Shown one piece after another: positions 1-6,838 of a stretch of 11,809 nucleotides of DNA; position 1 is the stretch's first letter; the number at the start of each line of letters is the position of its first letter. Origin of the DNA: JAUUZT01 sp964654015 (GTDB lineage: Bacteria; Chloroflexota; Dehalococcoidia; GIF9; AB-539-J10); NCBI GenBank assembly GCA_964654015.1, contig CAZZHQ010000076.1, forward strand, positions 1 to 11,809. Direction: 5' to 3'. The notes beneath the pieces are model-generated. The model was not told the origin of the DNA, searched no databases, and worked only from the letters and a program-made list of their open reading frames with translations. The translations under genes were made by a program, and so were the position numbers.

Positions 1-1
1 G

Positions 2-85
2 AAAGAGGACATTTCTATCGAGTTTTCTAGAGGACATTATCATGGAGTTTCAACACCTCCACCAAAATGGATTGACAGATTTTGA
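2..85 (+). CDS. Possible 3' end of an unidentified upstream gene
   Basis: The frame beginning at base 2 is open from the window edge to a TGA at 83-85 and would encode the last 27 residues of a protein, ending in the motif STPPPKWIDRF. A second frame (3-128, TAA at 126-128) is also open and ends in TNEKYHE. I recognise neither and cannot decide between them; at most one is likely to be real. If a gene does end here, it runs in the same direction as the aro operon and is separated from it by the leader with the terminator at 252-274. Confidence 0.25.
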   Translation, partial: KEDISIEFSRGHYHGVSTPPPKWIDRF

Positions 86-129
86 TTTTGTGTTAGAATT
101 TGCAACGAACGAAAAATATCATGAATAAA

Positions 130-177
130 TTGGAAAGTATGTGGCAGGTTTATTTTTATAAGAGCTATACATATAGT
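130..177 (+). promoter_or_regulatory. Candidate promoter region of the aro operon
   Basis: An AT-rich stretch lies just upstream of the leader hairpin. Possible elements are a TTGGAA (130-135) followed 18-19 bases later by a TTTTAT/TTTATA box (around 154-160), and a TATAGT box at 172-177 with a poor -35. The first pairing would place the transcript start near 167 and keep the whole 180-193 hairpin in the RNA; the second would start inside that hairpin. No box is close to consensus, so only the approximate location is supported. Confidence 0.25.
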
Positions 178-179
178 AT

Positions 180-274
180 GCGTAGAGATACGCTTGGGAG
201 GAAACATTGTTGAGACGCTAAATCAGTAAATTTCAGTAATTACACAGATATACCTCCCAATTGGGAGGTTTTTT
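180..274 (+). promoter_or_regulatory. Putative transcription attenuator leader of the aro operon
   Basis: Three elements lie in a row. First is a perfect 5-bp hairpin GCGTA-GAGA-TACGC (180-193) with a GNRA tetraloop. It is directly followed by TTGGGAGG (194-201). Finally there is the terminator hairpin at 252-269. The octamer at 194-201 is identical to the 3' arm of the terminator (261-268), so it can pair over 8 bp with the 5' arm (253-260) and block terminator folding. That is the layout of mutually exclusive antiterminator and terminator structures. The octamer also resembles a Shine-Dalgarno site and precedes a tiny frame, TTG TTG AGA CGC TAA (207-221). A ribosome or protein bound there would favour termination. 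That tiny frame has no Phe, Tyr or Trp codon, and no T-box consensus is seen. The trigger is unknown; regulation is inferred from base pairing only. Confidence 0.55.
252..274 (+). terminator. Intrinsic terminator in the aro leader
   Basis: The perfect 18-base palindrome ACCTCCCAATTGGGAGGT (252-269) folds as a 7-bp GC-rich stem with an AATT loop and is followed at once by six T residues (269-274). This is a textbook Rho-independent terminator. It lies 60 bases upstream of the aroF start, so it either ends an upstream transcript or, given the copied arm at 194-201, attenuates the operon. Confidence 0.85.
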
Positions 275-334
275 ATTATAAGGCTACAAGTTAAAGATAC
301 TTGGATATTATTTAAATAATCTAGGAGGAATACC

Positions 335-1405
335 ATGATAATAATGAAACCCGGTGCTACTGAAGAACAGATATGCAATGTCGTGAGAGAAATTGAAAAT
401 TGTGGTTTGAGGGCTGATGTTTCAAGAGGCGAATATTTGACGGTGATTGGTCCGGTAGGAGATGAAAGGAAACTGCAATTTGACCGACTTGCAGTTCTTG
501 ATGGGGTGAAAGAAGCTACGATGGTTGAAATCCCTTATAAATTGATCAGTAGAGAGTATACAAAAGTATTTACTTCTTCTCATCAATTTAATGTTATAAA
601 GGTTGGAAATGTTGAAATTGGTGGAGAAGAGATAGTGTTTATTGCTGGTCCTTGCGCAATAGAGAGTAGGGATCAAATATACAGAATTGCTGAAGGAGTT
701 AAAAATGCCGGCGCACATATTTTAAGGGGAGGTATCTTCAAGCCGAGAAGTTCCGTGCATTCTTTTCAGGGATTGGGAGCTACAGGTAAAAATGAAGCTG
801 AGGAATCGTTGGGATGGTTATCTGAAGCAGGGAAAGAATATGGGTTGCCAGTGATTACTGAGATTAGAGGAGAATCGCAAGTTGATTTGGTGGCTCAATA
901 TGTTGATATACTCCAGATTGGGGCTAGAAACATGTATGATCAGGATTTACTTGTTCTAGCCGCACAGAAGGGAAAACCGATTTTTCTAAAGAGACATTTC
1001 GGTGCGAGTATAGAAGAGTTATTATCATTCAGTGAGTATATTGCTGCTGAAGGGAACAAAGATATAATCTTATGCGAAAGGGGAATAGTTCCGGTAGGTA
1101 AGGGTAAAAGTTTTACAAGGTATATGCTGGACCTTGCTGCGGTCCCAGTAATGCAGAAGGAATCTTATCTACCAGTATTTGTCGATCCCAGCCATGCGAC
1201 TGGTAGGCGAGACCTTATTTACAGCATGAGCTGTAGTGCAGCAGCAGCCGGAGCTAACGGTTTAATGATAGAGACGCATTATAATCCTGGAGAGGCACTG
1301 GTCGATGGTAAACAGATGGTTACCCCTGATGAGTTAAAAGTGATTATCGACGCTTGCAAGAAAATACACCATATGGTTGCGGATGGGTATGATGAAAATA
1401 GTTGA
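335..1405 (+). CDS. aroF: 3-deoxy-7-phosphoheptulonate (DAHP) synthase, type I-beta
   Basis: Catalyses the first committed step of aromatic biosynthesis: condensation of phosphoenolpyruvate and erythrose 4-phosphate to DAHP. Residues 1 to about 68 form a ferredoxin-like N-terminal domain as in the Thermotoga enzyme, where it mediates feedback inhibition. Residues from about 90 are the TIM-barrel core. Visible motifs are GPCAIES (Cys107), LRGGIFKPR (130-138), QIGARN (194-199), FLKR (217-220), DPSHATGRRD (His287), IETH (Glu313) and DGKQ (Asp324); Cys107, His287, Glu313 and Asp324 are the expected metal ligands. The 356-residue length is slightly above the Thermotoga enzyme. The start is the ATG at 335, with a strong AGGAGGA site (323-329) at good spacing; another in-frame ATG lies three codons on. 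First gene of the operon, downstream of the attenuator-like leader. The specific feedback ligand cannot be read from the sequence. Confidence 0.96.
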   Translation: MIIMKPGATEEQICNVVREIENCGLRADVSRGEYLTVIGPVGDERKLQFDRLAVLDGVKEATMVEIPYKLISREYTKVFTSSHQFNVIKVGNVEIGGEEIVFIAGPCAIESRDQIYRIAEGVKNAGAHILRGGIFKPRSSVHSFQGLGATGKNEAEESLGWLSEAGKEYGLPVITEIRGESQVDLVAQYVDILQIGARNMYDQDLLVLAAQKGKPIFLKRHFGASIEELLSFSEYIAAEGNKDIILCERGIVPVGKGKSFTRYMLDLAAVPVMQKESYLPVFVDPSHATGRRDLIYSMSCSAAAAGANGLMIETHYNPGEALVDGKQMVTPDELKVIIDACKKIHHMVADGYDENS

Positions 1406-2477
1406 CGTTAATCTCACGAATGAAAGTTATCACATATATATAGGCCCGGATTTGTTAGAGCAGATTGGATACCAGCTAAGGCAGATCATTAATGGGGATA
1501 GAGTGGTGGTGGTAACTAATCCATTGGTCAAACGATTATATGGTAATTTGCTCAAGCAGAGTCTTACCAATTATGGATTTGAGGTGGTTTTATTAGAGCT
1601 ACCTGAAGGCGAGGAACAAAAGTCATTACAAAATGCAAGTAAATTATATGGTGAATTGAGTAACTGCCATACCGAGAGAAGTACACCAATACTATCTCTT
1701 GGTGGTGGCATCATTGGCGATTTAACTGGATTTGTTGCCGCTACATATTTAAGGGGGGTTCCTTTTATACAGATACCAACTACTTTACTGGCGCAGATTG
1801 ATAGTAGTATCGGGGGCAAAGTGGCGGTTAATTATAACCAGTTCAAGAATAAGATTGGGACTTTCTATCAGCCAAAACTGGTGGTTTCAGATATCGTAAC
1901 CTTGCGTACCTTACCTGTCAGAGAGCTCGTTAGTGGAATGGCTGAAATAATTAAACATGCTGTTATTTGGGATAAAGACCTATTTGACTACATAGAAGAT
2001 AACCTTGATAGGATAAAAGCATTTAATGATAATAACGTACTTGAGGAACTTGTGTTTCGGGCAGTAAATATCAAGGCAAAAATCATTGAACAAGATGAGA
2101 AAGATTTAGATCTGCGGAATATATTGAACTATGGTCATACTGTAGGACATGCTATTGAAACGCTATCAGAATTCAAACTAAAACATGGGGAGGCGGTTGC
2201 TATTGGCATGATGGCAGCTGGGAGAATTTCTAACAAAATGGGAATGCTTAGTAATAATGAATTGTATCGAATGAAAGATGTTATTGAGAAAGCTGGATTA
2301 GTTACTAAGGCACCTAAAATTGATATTGCTCAATTAATCGAGATTATGAAACATGATAAAAAGGTTTTAGCTGGTAAAATAAGATTTATATTGCTCAATT
2401 CAATAGGAGAAGCGATTATGAGCGACGTAGTACCTTTAACTCTTGTGGAGGAGGTTTTATTTAACTATGATGAGTAG
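1389..2477 (+). CDS. aroB: 3-dehydroquinate synthase
   Basis: Converts DAHP to 3-dehydroquinate with NAD+ and a divalent metal, the second pathway step. Counting from the ATG at 1389 (362 residues), the NAD-binding signature SLGGGIIGDLTGF lies near 103-115, IPTTLLAQIDSSIGGK near 129-144, and the metal ligands are Glu186 (GMAEIIKH), His250 (NYGHTVGH) and His266 (HGEAVAIGM), with His254 as the expected catalytic histidine. Length is normal. The 5' end is ambiguous: TTG 1377, ATG 1383, ATG 1389 and ATG 1392 are in frame and no clean Shine-Dalgarno site decides. I prefer 1389/1392 because the conserved protein begins at about KIVDVNL. The gene overlaps the end of aroF by 14-17 bases, so translation is probably coupled. 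Confidence 0.96.
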   Translation: MMKIVDVNLTNESYHIYIGPDLLEQIGYQLRQIINGDRVVVVTNPLVKRLYGNLLKQSLTNYGFEVVLLELPEGEEQKSLQNASKLYGELSNCHTERSTPILSLGGGIIGDLTGFVAATYLRGVPFIQIPTTLLAQIDSSIGGKVAVNYNQFKNKIGTFYQPKLVVSDIVTLRTLPVRELVSGMAEIIKHAVIWDKDLFDYIEDNLDRIKAFNDNNVLEELVFRAVNIKAKIIEQDEKDLDLRNILNYGHTVGHAIETLSEFKLKHGEAVAIGMMAAGRISNKMGMLSNNELYRMKDVIEKAGLVTKAPKIDIAQLIEIMKHDKKVLAGKIRFILLNSIGEAIMSDVVPLTLVEEVLFNYDE

Positions 2478-3132
2478 ACCTAGAATCTGTGCATCCATTA
2501 TTTCGTCTGATCTGAATGCTATAAGAAATATAGAAGACCAGGTGGAATTGTTCGAAATTCGCATTGATTTGATTGGAGGTAACTGGAGAGAGGTTGCCGT
2601 TTTTCTTAAGAAGCCATGGGTGGCATGTAATCGCTGTGTGAGTGAAGGGGGAAGCTGGTTGGGTACTGAGACGGAGAGGACAAAGGAACTTCTAAGTGCT
2701 CTTGAACTGGGGGCTTCTATCGTAGATGTCGAACTTGATACTCCAAATTTAGAGGAAATTGTTAAATTAGTTAAGATGAAGGCAAAATGCCTGATTTCAT
2801 TTCATCATCCAAGTCATATGTTAGCACTTGATGAAATGAAACATATCGTAAATAAGCAGTTAGATTCTGGTGCCGATATTTGTAAAGTTGTCGTAACCGC
2901 AAAAAACTTTAAGGACAATTTAACCGTAATGCAGCTTATCTCAGAGTTTGCTAATAAAAGGGTTATCTCCTTTGCTATGGGTAATTTGGGGTTTGTTAGC
3001 AGAGTGTTTTGTCCTTTAGTTGGTGGAGATTTCATCTATGCCTCGATTGAACACGGAAAAGAATCTGCGCCTGGACAGATAACTGTTGCGGAATTAAGAA
3101 GAATCTATGAACTGGGATATCGAACAGTCTAA
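2467..3132 (+). CDS. aroD: 3-dehydroquinate dehydratase, type I
   Basis: Dehydrates 3-dehydroquinate to 3-dehydroshikimate through a Schiff-base lysine. Counting 221 residues from ATG 2467: ELFEIRIDL gives the E-x-R-x-D triad (Glu30, Arg32, Asp34), SFHHP carries the general-base His113, DICKVVVTA carries the Schiff-base Lys140, MGNLGFVSR supplies Arg179, and SAPGQITVAEL (200-210) is the C-terminal substrate loop. This is the class I fold, not the small dodecameric class II enzyme. A GGAGGAGG site lies at 2447-2454 inside the 3' end of aroB, 12 bases before ATG 2467; ATG 2470 is also possible. A longer frame from TTG 2443 starts upstream of that site and is unlikely. It overlaps aroB by 11 bases. 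Confidence 0.95.
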   Translation: MMSRPRICASIISSDLNAIRNIEDQVELFEIRIDLIGGNWREVAVFLKKPWVACNRCVSEGGSWLGTETERTKELLSALELGASIVDVELDTPNLEEIVKLVKMKAKCLISFHHPSHMLALDEMKHIVNKQLDSGADICKVVVTAKNFKDNLTVMQLISEFANKRVISFAMGNLGFVSRVFCPLVGGDFIYASIEHGKESAPGQITVAELRRIYELGYRTV

Positions 3133-3133
3133 A

Positions 3134-3994
3134 ATGATTTCAGGAACGACCAGAATATATGGGATAATCGGGAATCCTGTTACACATACTTTATCGCCGT
3201 TATTACATAACACTGCATTTAGAGAGATGGGACTGAATTGTATATATCTACCTTTCCAGGTAAATAATACTGAATTGAGCGCAGCTATAAAAGGTATACG
3301 AGCTATGAAAATACATGGATTTAACGTGACTATGCCACATAAGCTCACAATTATTCCTCTAATTGACCGACTGGATCCACTGGCAATGAAGATAGGGGCC
3401 GTTAATACTATAGTAAATAATGAAGGAAAATTGACTGGATATAATACTGATGCTGCTGGGTTTACTAGAGCCTTGCTCGATAATGGTGTTGACCCGAGAG
3501 GTAAAAAAGTGGTCGTATTTGGGGCAGGTGGTGTTTCTCGGGCGATCTGTTTTGCCTTAGCAGAGCAAAAATGTGAAATAGTCATCGTTAACAGAACAAT
3601 TGATAAAGCACGAAAGCTAGCAAATATAGTCTCTATTGTGTCATCACAAAGGGTTAAGAGCTTTAATATATCTGAAGGAACCCTGGATAAACCTTTATAT
3701 GAGGCTGATATTATAGTAAATGCCACGAGCGTAGGAATGGGTGAGACTATTGGAAAAAGTGTGGCGGCTGCTGGTTTGCTTCATTCTTCAATGGTTGTTT
3801 TCGATACTATTTATCATCCAATTGAAACACAATTGATAAAAGATGCGAAAAAGATTGGGGCACAGGTAATAGGAGGACTTGACATGTTGCTGTGGCAGGG
3901 GGCCATAGCTTTTAAAATGTGGACCGGGTTAAATGCACCATTTGAATTAATGAAAAATGAATTGACTCGTGTACTCAATAATTATGAAGACTAA
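3134..3994 (+). CDS. aroE: Shikimate dehydrogenase (NADP+)
   Basis: Reduces 3-dehydroshikimate to shikimate. Numbered from ATG 3134 (286 residues): shikimate-site motif HTLSPLLHN (18-26), NVTMPHK with catalytic Lys70, GAVNTIVN (88-95), GYNTDAAGF with catalytic Asp106, Rossmann loop FGAGGVSRA (129-137), NRT (153-155, the usual NADPH phosphate-binding region), NATSVGM, and the late motif GGLDMLLWQGA. The usual SxS pair that contacts shikimate is TLS here, a conservative change. Two starts are possible: ATG 3107 (295 residues, overlapping aroD by 26 bases) and ATG 3134, one base after the aroD stop. I prefer 3134 because family members typically begin with a few residues before GxTxxYGxxGxP; neither has a strong Shine-Dalgarno site, which suggests coupling to aroD. 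Confidence 0.95.
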   Translation: MISGTTRIYGIIGNPVTHTLSPLLHNTAFREMGLNCIYLPFQVNNTELSAAIKGIRAMKIHGFNVTMPHKLTIIPLIDRLDPLAMKIGAVNTIVNNEGKLTGYNTDAAGFTRALLDNGVDPRGKKVVVFGAGGVSRAICFALAEQKCEIVIVNRTIDKARKLANIVSIVSSQRVKSFNISEGTLDKPLYEADIIVNATSVGMGETIGKSVAAAGLLHSSMVVFDTIYHPIETQLIKDAKKIGAQVIGGLDMLLWQGAIAFKMWTGLNAPFELMKNELTRVLNNYED

Positions 3995-4514
3995 CGTCGC
4001 TTTTATTGGTTTTATGGGGGCAGGGAAAACAACTGTTGCCAGGGCTCTGGCAAAAAGATTAAACCGCAAATTTATAGAACTGGATACTATGATAGAACGC
4101 GAGGCAGGGAAGCCGATCAATGAAATCTTTTCGCAGAATGGTGAGATAGCTTTCCGCGAGTTTGAGATTGAAGTTACTAAAAATATCTCAAGTGGCAGAG
4201 ACCTGATAATTGCGTGTGGTGGTGGAATCATTCTAAATCAGATAAATATAGATAGACTGAGTAAAGGATCAGTGATAGTTTATCTGGCCGTATCCTCTCG
4301 AGCGCTTCTAGCCCGGGTTGAAGGTACTGAAACAATAAGGCCTCTTCTTAGTATAGAGGACAAAAAGTCGCGTATTCGCACATTATTGCGATTCAGAAAG
4401 CCGCTCTATGAGAAGAGTGCTGATATTACGATTAACACCACGAAACTTGATGTTGATTCTGTCGTGGACGAGCTGGTAAATATCCTGACAAACTATGAAA
4501 GTTACAATATATAA
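3984..4514 (+). CDS. aroK: Shikimate kinase
   Basis: Phosphorylates shikimate at the 3-hydroxyl using ATP. Counting 176 residues from ATG 3984: P-loop GFMGAGKT (9-16), Asp34 in ELDTMIE and Arg58 in FREFE for shikimate binding, GGG (79-81) of the conserved CGGGI shikimate-binding segment, and the lid segment ETIRPLL with Arg119. Length is typical. A GTG at 3969 is in frame upstream, but homology begins at about NVAFIGFMG, which favours the ATG. The first 11 bases overlap the 3' end of aroE, and no Shine-Dalgarno site is evident, so expression likely depends on ribosomes finishing aroE. Confidence 0.95.
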   Translation: MKTNVAFIGFMGAGKTTVARALAKRLNRKFIELDTMIEREAGKPINEIFSQNGEIAFREFEIEVTKNISSGRDLIIACGGGIILNQINIDRLSKGSVIVYLAVSSRALLARVEGTETIRPLLSIEDKKSRIRTLLRFRKPLYEKSADITINTTKLDVDSVVDELVNILTNYESYNI

Positions 4515-5760
4515 AAGTGAAATAGACGGAAGTGTAAGAGCCCCGTCTTCGAAAAGCTATACCATTCGGGCGTTGATGTGTGCAGCTATGGCTTCGGGGA
4601 AAAGCAGAATACAGTTCGCACTGGATTCAGATGATACTAAGGCGGCGATTAATGTATTACGACAGGTGGGGGTACGGATAGATCAAGAAGGGGACTCTTT
4701 ATTAGTAAATGGTGGGATGTTTTGTGAGGCACAGCGTGATTTATACTGCAGTGACTCCGCAACGACATTGAGATTCATGACGGCTATAGCTTCAATTATC
4801 CCAGGAAAAACCAGGTTGGTGCCGGGTCCTTCACTAAGGAAGAGGCCGATAGAACCTTTAATTCGGGTTCTTAAGCAAATAGGAGTAAATTGTTATCTGT
4901 GTAAAAATGAGTCTGTGGTTGTGGTAGAGGATGTTGGGCTAAAGGGTGGGTTGGTAAATTTGGAAGGTAATGTGAGCTCTCAATATTTGTCAGCTTTGTT
5001 GCTTGTAGGCCCATTTGCCGAGAAAGGTATCAGTATTAAGCTCAGCTCACCACTGCAATCCAAACCCTATATATTGATGACAATAGAGTGTCTTAAGGAA
5101 TTTGGCATAGATATTGAATTCTCAAAAGATTTTAATGAATTTACGGTTATTAAACAATTGTTCAGACCAACTGAATATGTTGTGGAAGGTGACTGGTCAT
5201 CGGCTTCATATCTATTGGCTTTGGGGGCTGTTTCAGGAAGAATAGAGGTGAAAAATCTGAAATTGGAGAGTATGCAGGGAGACAAAATACTTTTATATTT
5301 CATGAGGGAAATGGGAGCTGTTATTGAAGAGAAAAGGGAGTCTATTATGGTTAAATCATCGGGACTTCGAGCGATAAAGGCTAATTTGGAGGACAGCATT
5401 GACCTACTGCCTACAATGGCGATTTTGGCAGCAACAGCTATCGGAACAAGTGAATTTGTGGGAATAAGCAGAGCACGAATTAAAGAATCGAACAGGGTTG
5501 CTGCTATAGTGGATGGATTGAGTCGTTTAGGACTGGAGGTTGTTGAAGAGAGAGACCGATTAAAAATAACTGGAAACGAACCGCATAGTGCAATAATTGA
5601 CTCTTGCAATGATCATAGGATTGCCATGGCTTTTGCTATACTTGGGACGAAAACAGGAGGAATAACCATAAATAAAGCTGAGTGCGTTTCAAAAACTTTT
5701 CCTGGATTCTGGGGAGTGATTAAGGATTTAGGAGGACAGGTTACTGAAAGTGGCAAATAG
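4495..5760 (+). CDS. aroA: 3-phosphoshikimate 1-carboxyvinyltransferase (EPSP synthase)
   Basis: Transfers the enolpyruvyl group of PEP to shikimate 3-phosphate. 421 residues of the two-domain MurA-like fold. Motifs: APSSKSYTIRAL with Lys20 and Arg25, SDSATTLRFM (86-95), GPSLRKRPI with Arg115, SSQYLSALLL (161-170), DWSSASYLL (233-241), Asp303 in DLLPTM, RIKESNR (328-334, Lys330/Glu331), DHRIAMA (373-379), and SKTFPGFW (399-406). At the PEP-binding loop the Gly usual in E. coli-type enzymes (GNAGTAMRP) aligns with Ala89, and the Pro of that loop with Phe94; the first kind of change is known to lower glyphosate binding. ATG 4495 overlaps aroK by 20 bases. Confidence 0.96.
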   Translation: MKVTIYKSEIDGSVRAPSSKSYTIRALMCAAMASGKSRIQFALDSDDTKAAINVLRQVGVRIDQEGDSLLVNGGMFCEAQRDLYCSDSATTLRFMTAIASIIPGKTRLVPGPSLRKRPIEPLIRVLKQIGVNCYLCKNESVVVVEDVGLKGGLVNLEGNVSSQYLSALLLVGPFAEKGISIKLSSPLQSKPYILMTIECLKEFGIDIEFSKDFNEFTVIKQLFRPTEYVVEGDWSSASYLLALGAVSGRIEVKNLKLESMQGDKILLYFMREMGAVIEEKRESIMVKSSGLRAIKANLEDSIDLLPTMAILAATAIGTSEFVGISRARIKESNRVAAIVDGLSRLGLEVVEERDRLKITGNEPHSAIIDSCNDHRIAMAFAILGTKTGGITINKAECVSKTFPGFWGVIKDLGGQVTESGK

Positions 5761-6838
5761 TTTTGGTAAGTTTTTTACCATAACAAGTTTTGGTGAGAGT
5801 CATGGCAAGTGCATCGGTGTCATCATTGACGGATGTCCTGCTGGATTGTCTCTAAATCAAAACGATATTCAAAGTGAAGTGAATAAGAGAAGACCAGGTG
5901 CTGTTGGAACTACAGAAAGGGTGGAAAAGGATTGGGTGGAAATATTGTCTGGTGTCTTTAATAATATCACCACAGGAGCTCCAATATGTTTGTTGCTGCG
6001 AAACGAGAACGTTGATTCTTCTGTATATGAAAAAACTGTATCGCAGCACAGACCAGGTCATGCAGACTATACTGCCTTTATGAAATATGGCGGATTTAAT
6101 GACTATAGAGGTGGTGGTAGGTTCTCTGGAAGAATTACTGCTGGTTTCGTAATGGCTGGTGCTATTGCAAAAAAACTACTTAGCAAGATCGATATTGAAG
6201 TTCTGGCACATACAGTAGAAATTGGAGGAATAGAAGCTGAACCAAAATCTTTGGATGAGATCCTTGAGAATGTAAATAAGAACGACCTGAGATGTGCTGA
6301 TTTGAAAGCGGCACAGAAGATGGAAACCTTAATTAATGAGATCAAACAACGTGGTGATAGTGTTGGAGGCATTATTACAGGCTTGGCAACTAATATGCCT
6401 GTTGGTCTTGGTGAACCAGTTTTTGATACTCTGGAAGGTGATTTAGCTAAAGCATTGTTTGCTATACCATCTGTCAAGGGAGTGGAGTTTGGTTCGGGGT
6501 TTATATCAGCTCGTAGAAAAGGTAGTGAGAACAATGATCCATTTATTGTTAGAGATAATAGAGTGTTTACTGAAACTAACAACTCTGGTGGTATCCTTGG
6601 CGGCATAAGCAATGGTATGCCTTTGGAACTTAGAGTTGTTATCAAGCCTACAGCATCTATATCAAAGAAACAGAAGGCGGTTGATATAGAGGAAATGAAA
6701 GTGGTTGATATGAGCGTGGCAGGTAGACATGATACTTGTATTGTGCCGAGAGCTATAGTTGTGGTGGAGGCAATGATGGCAGTAACTTTATGCGATTTTT
6801 CAATTAGGGAGGGATTATTACCGAGGGTAATACAATGA
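5750..6838 (+). CDS. aroC: Chorismate synthase
   Basis: Converts EPSP to chorismate using reduced FMN, the last common step of the pathway. 362 residues. Motifs: SFGESHG with His18, KRRPG (46-50), TTERVEKD (54-61), RPGHADY (101-107), KYGGFNDYRGGGRF (112-125), GRHDTCIVPRA with Arg327/His328 (326-336), and EAMMA. The segment usually read as GR-(S/A)-S-(A/G)-RETA appears as GRFSGRITA, lacking the acidic residue after the second Arg. The start is GTG 5750 with an AGGAGGA site at 5730-5736, the only non-ATG start in the operon that looks secure. It overlaps aroA by 11 bases. How FMN is reduced (bifunctional or separate reductase) is not evident; no flavin reductase domain is fused. Confidence 0.96.
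   Translation: MANSFGKFFTITSFGESHGKCIGVIIDGCPAGLSLNQNDIQSEVNKRRPGAVGTTERVEKDWVEILSGVFNNITTGAPICLLLRNENVDSSVYEKTVSQHRPGHADYTAFMKYGGFNDYRGGGRFSGRITAGFVMAGAIAKKLLSKIDIEVLAHTVEIGGIEAEPKSLDEILENVNKNDLRCADLKAAQKMETLINEIKQRGDSVGGIITGLATNMPVGLGEPVFDTLEGDLAKALFAIPSVKGVEFGSGFISARRKGSENNDPFIVRDNRVFTETNNSGGILGGISNGMPLELRVVIKPTASISKKQKAVDIEEMKVVDMSVAGRHDTCIVPRAIVVVEAMMAVTLCDFSIREGLLPRVIQ

Noticed and set aside
307..320. Perfect palindrome ATTATTTAAATAAT just before the aroF ribosome binding site
   Set aside because: Purely A/T, weak as a hairpin, and expected by chance in this AT-rich leader; no T-run or known operator match.
180..334. T-box, TRAP-type or aromatic-codon leader peptide control
   Set aside because: No T-box consensus, no repeated GAG/UAG triplets, and the only short frame after a Shine-Dalgarno-like site has no aromatic codons.
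2443..2466. TTG 2443 as the aroD start
   Set aside because: It precedes the GGAGGAGG site at 2447-2454, and the added residues are encoded by that site itself; ATG 2467 is correctly spaced.
3185..3193. AroE TLS in place of SLS at the shikimate site as a loss-of-function change
   Set aside because: Thr retains the hydroxyl, and catalytic Lys70 and Asp106 are intact, so activity is expected.
3094..3726. Long minus-strand open frame (210 codons) opposite aroE
   Set aside because: Antisense shadow of a clearly conserved gene; composition is Ser/Ile/Leu-rich with no recognisable motif and no ribosome binding site.
5067..5609. Minus-strand open frame of 180 codons opposite aroA
   Set aside because: Shadow of the EPSP synthase gene; low-complexity Ser/Ile/Leu translation with no domain.
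6103..6645. Minus-strand open frame of 180 codons opposite aroC
   Set aside because: Shadow of chorismate synthase; no motif, and plus-strand conservation explains the openness.
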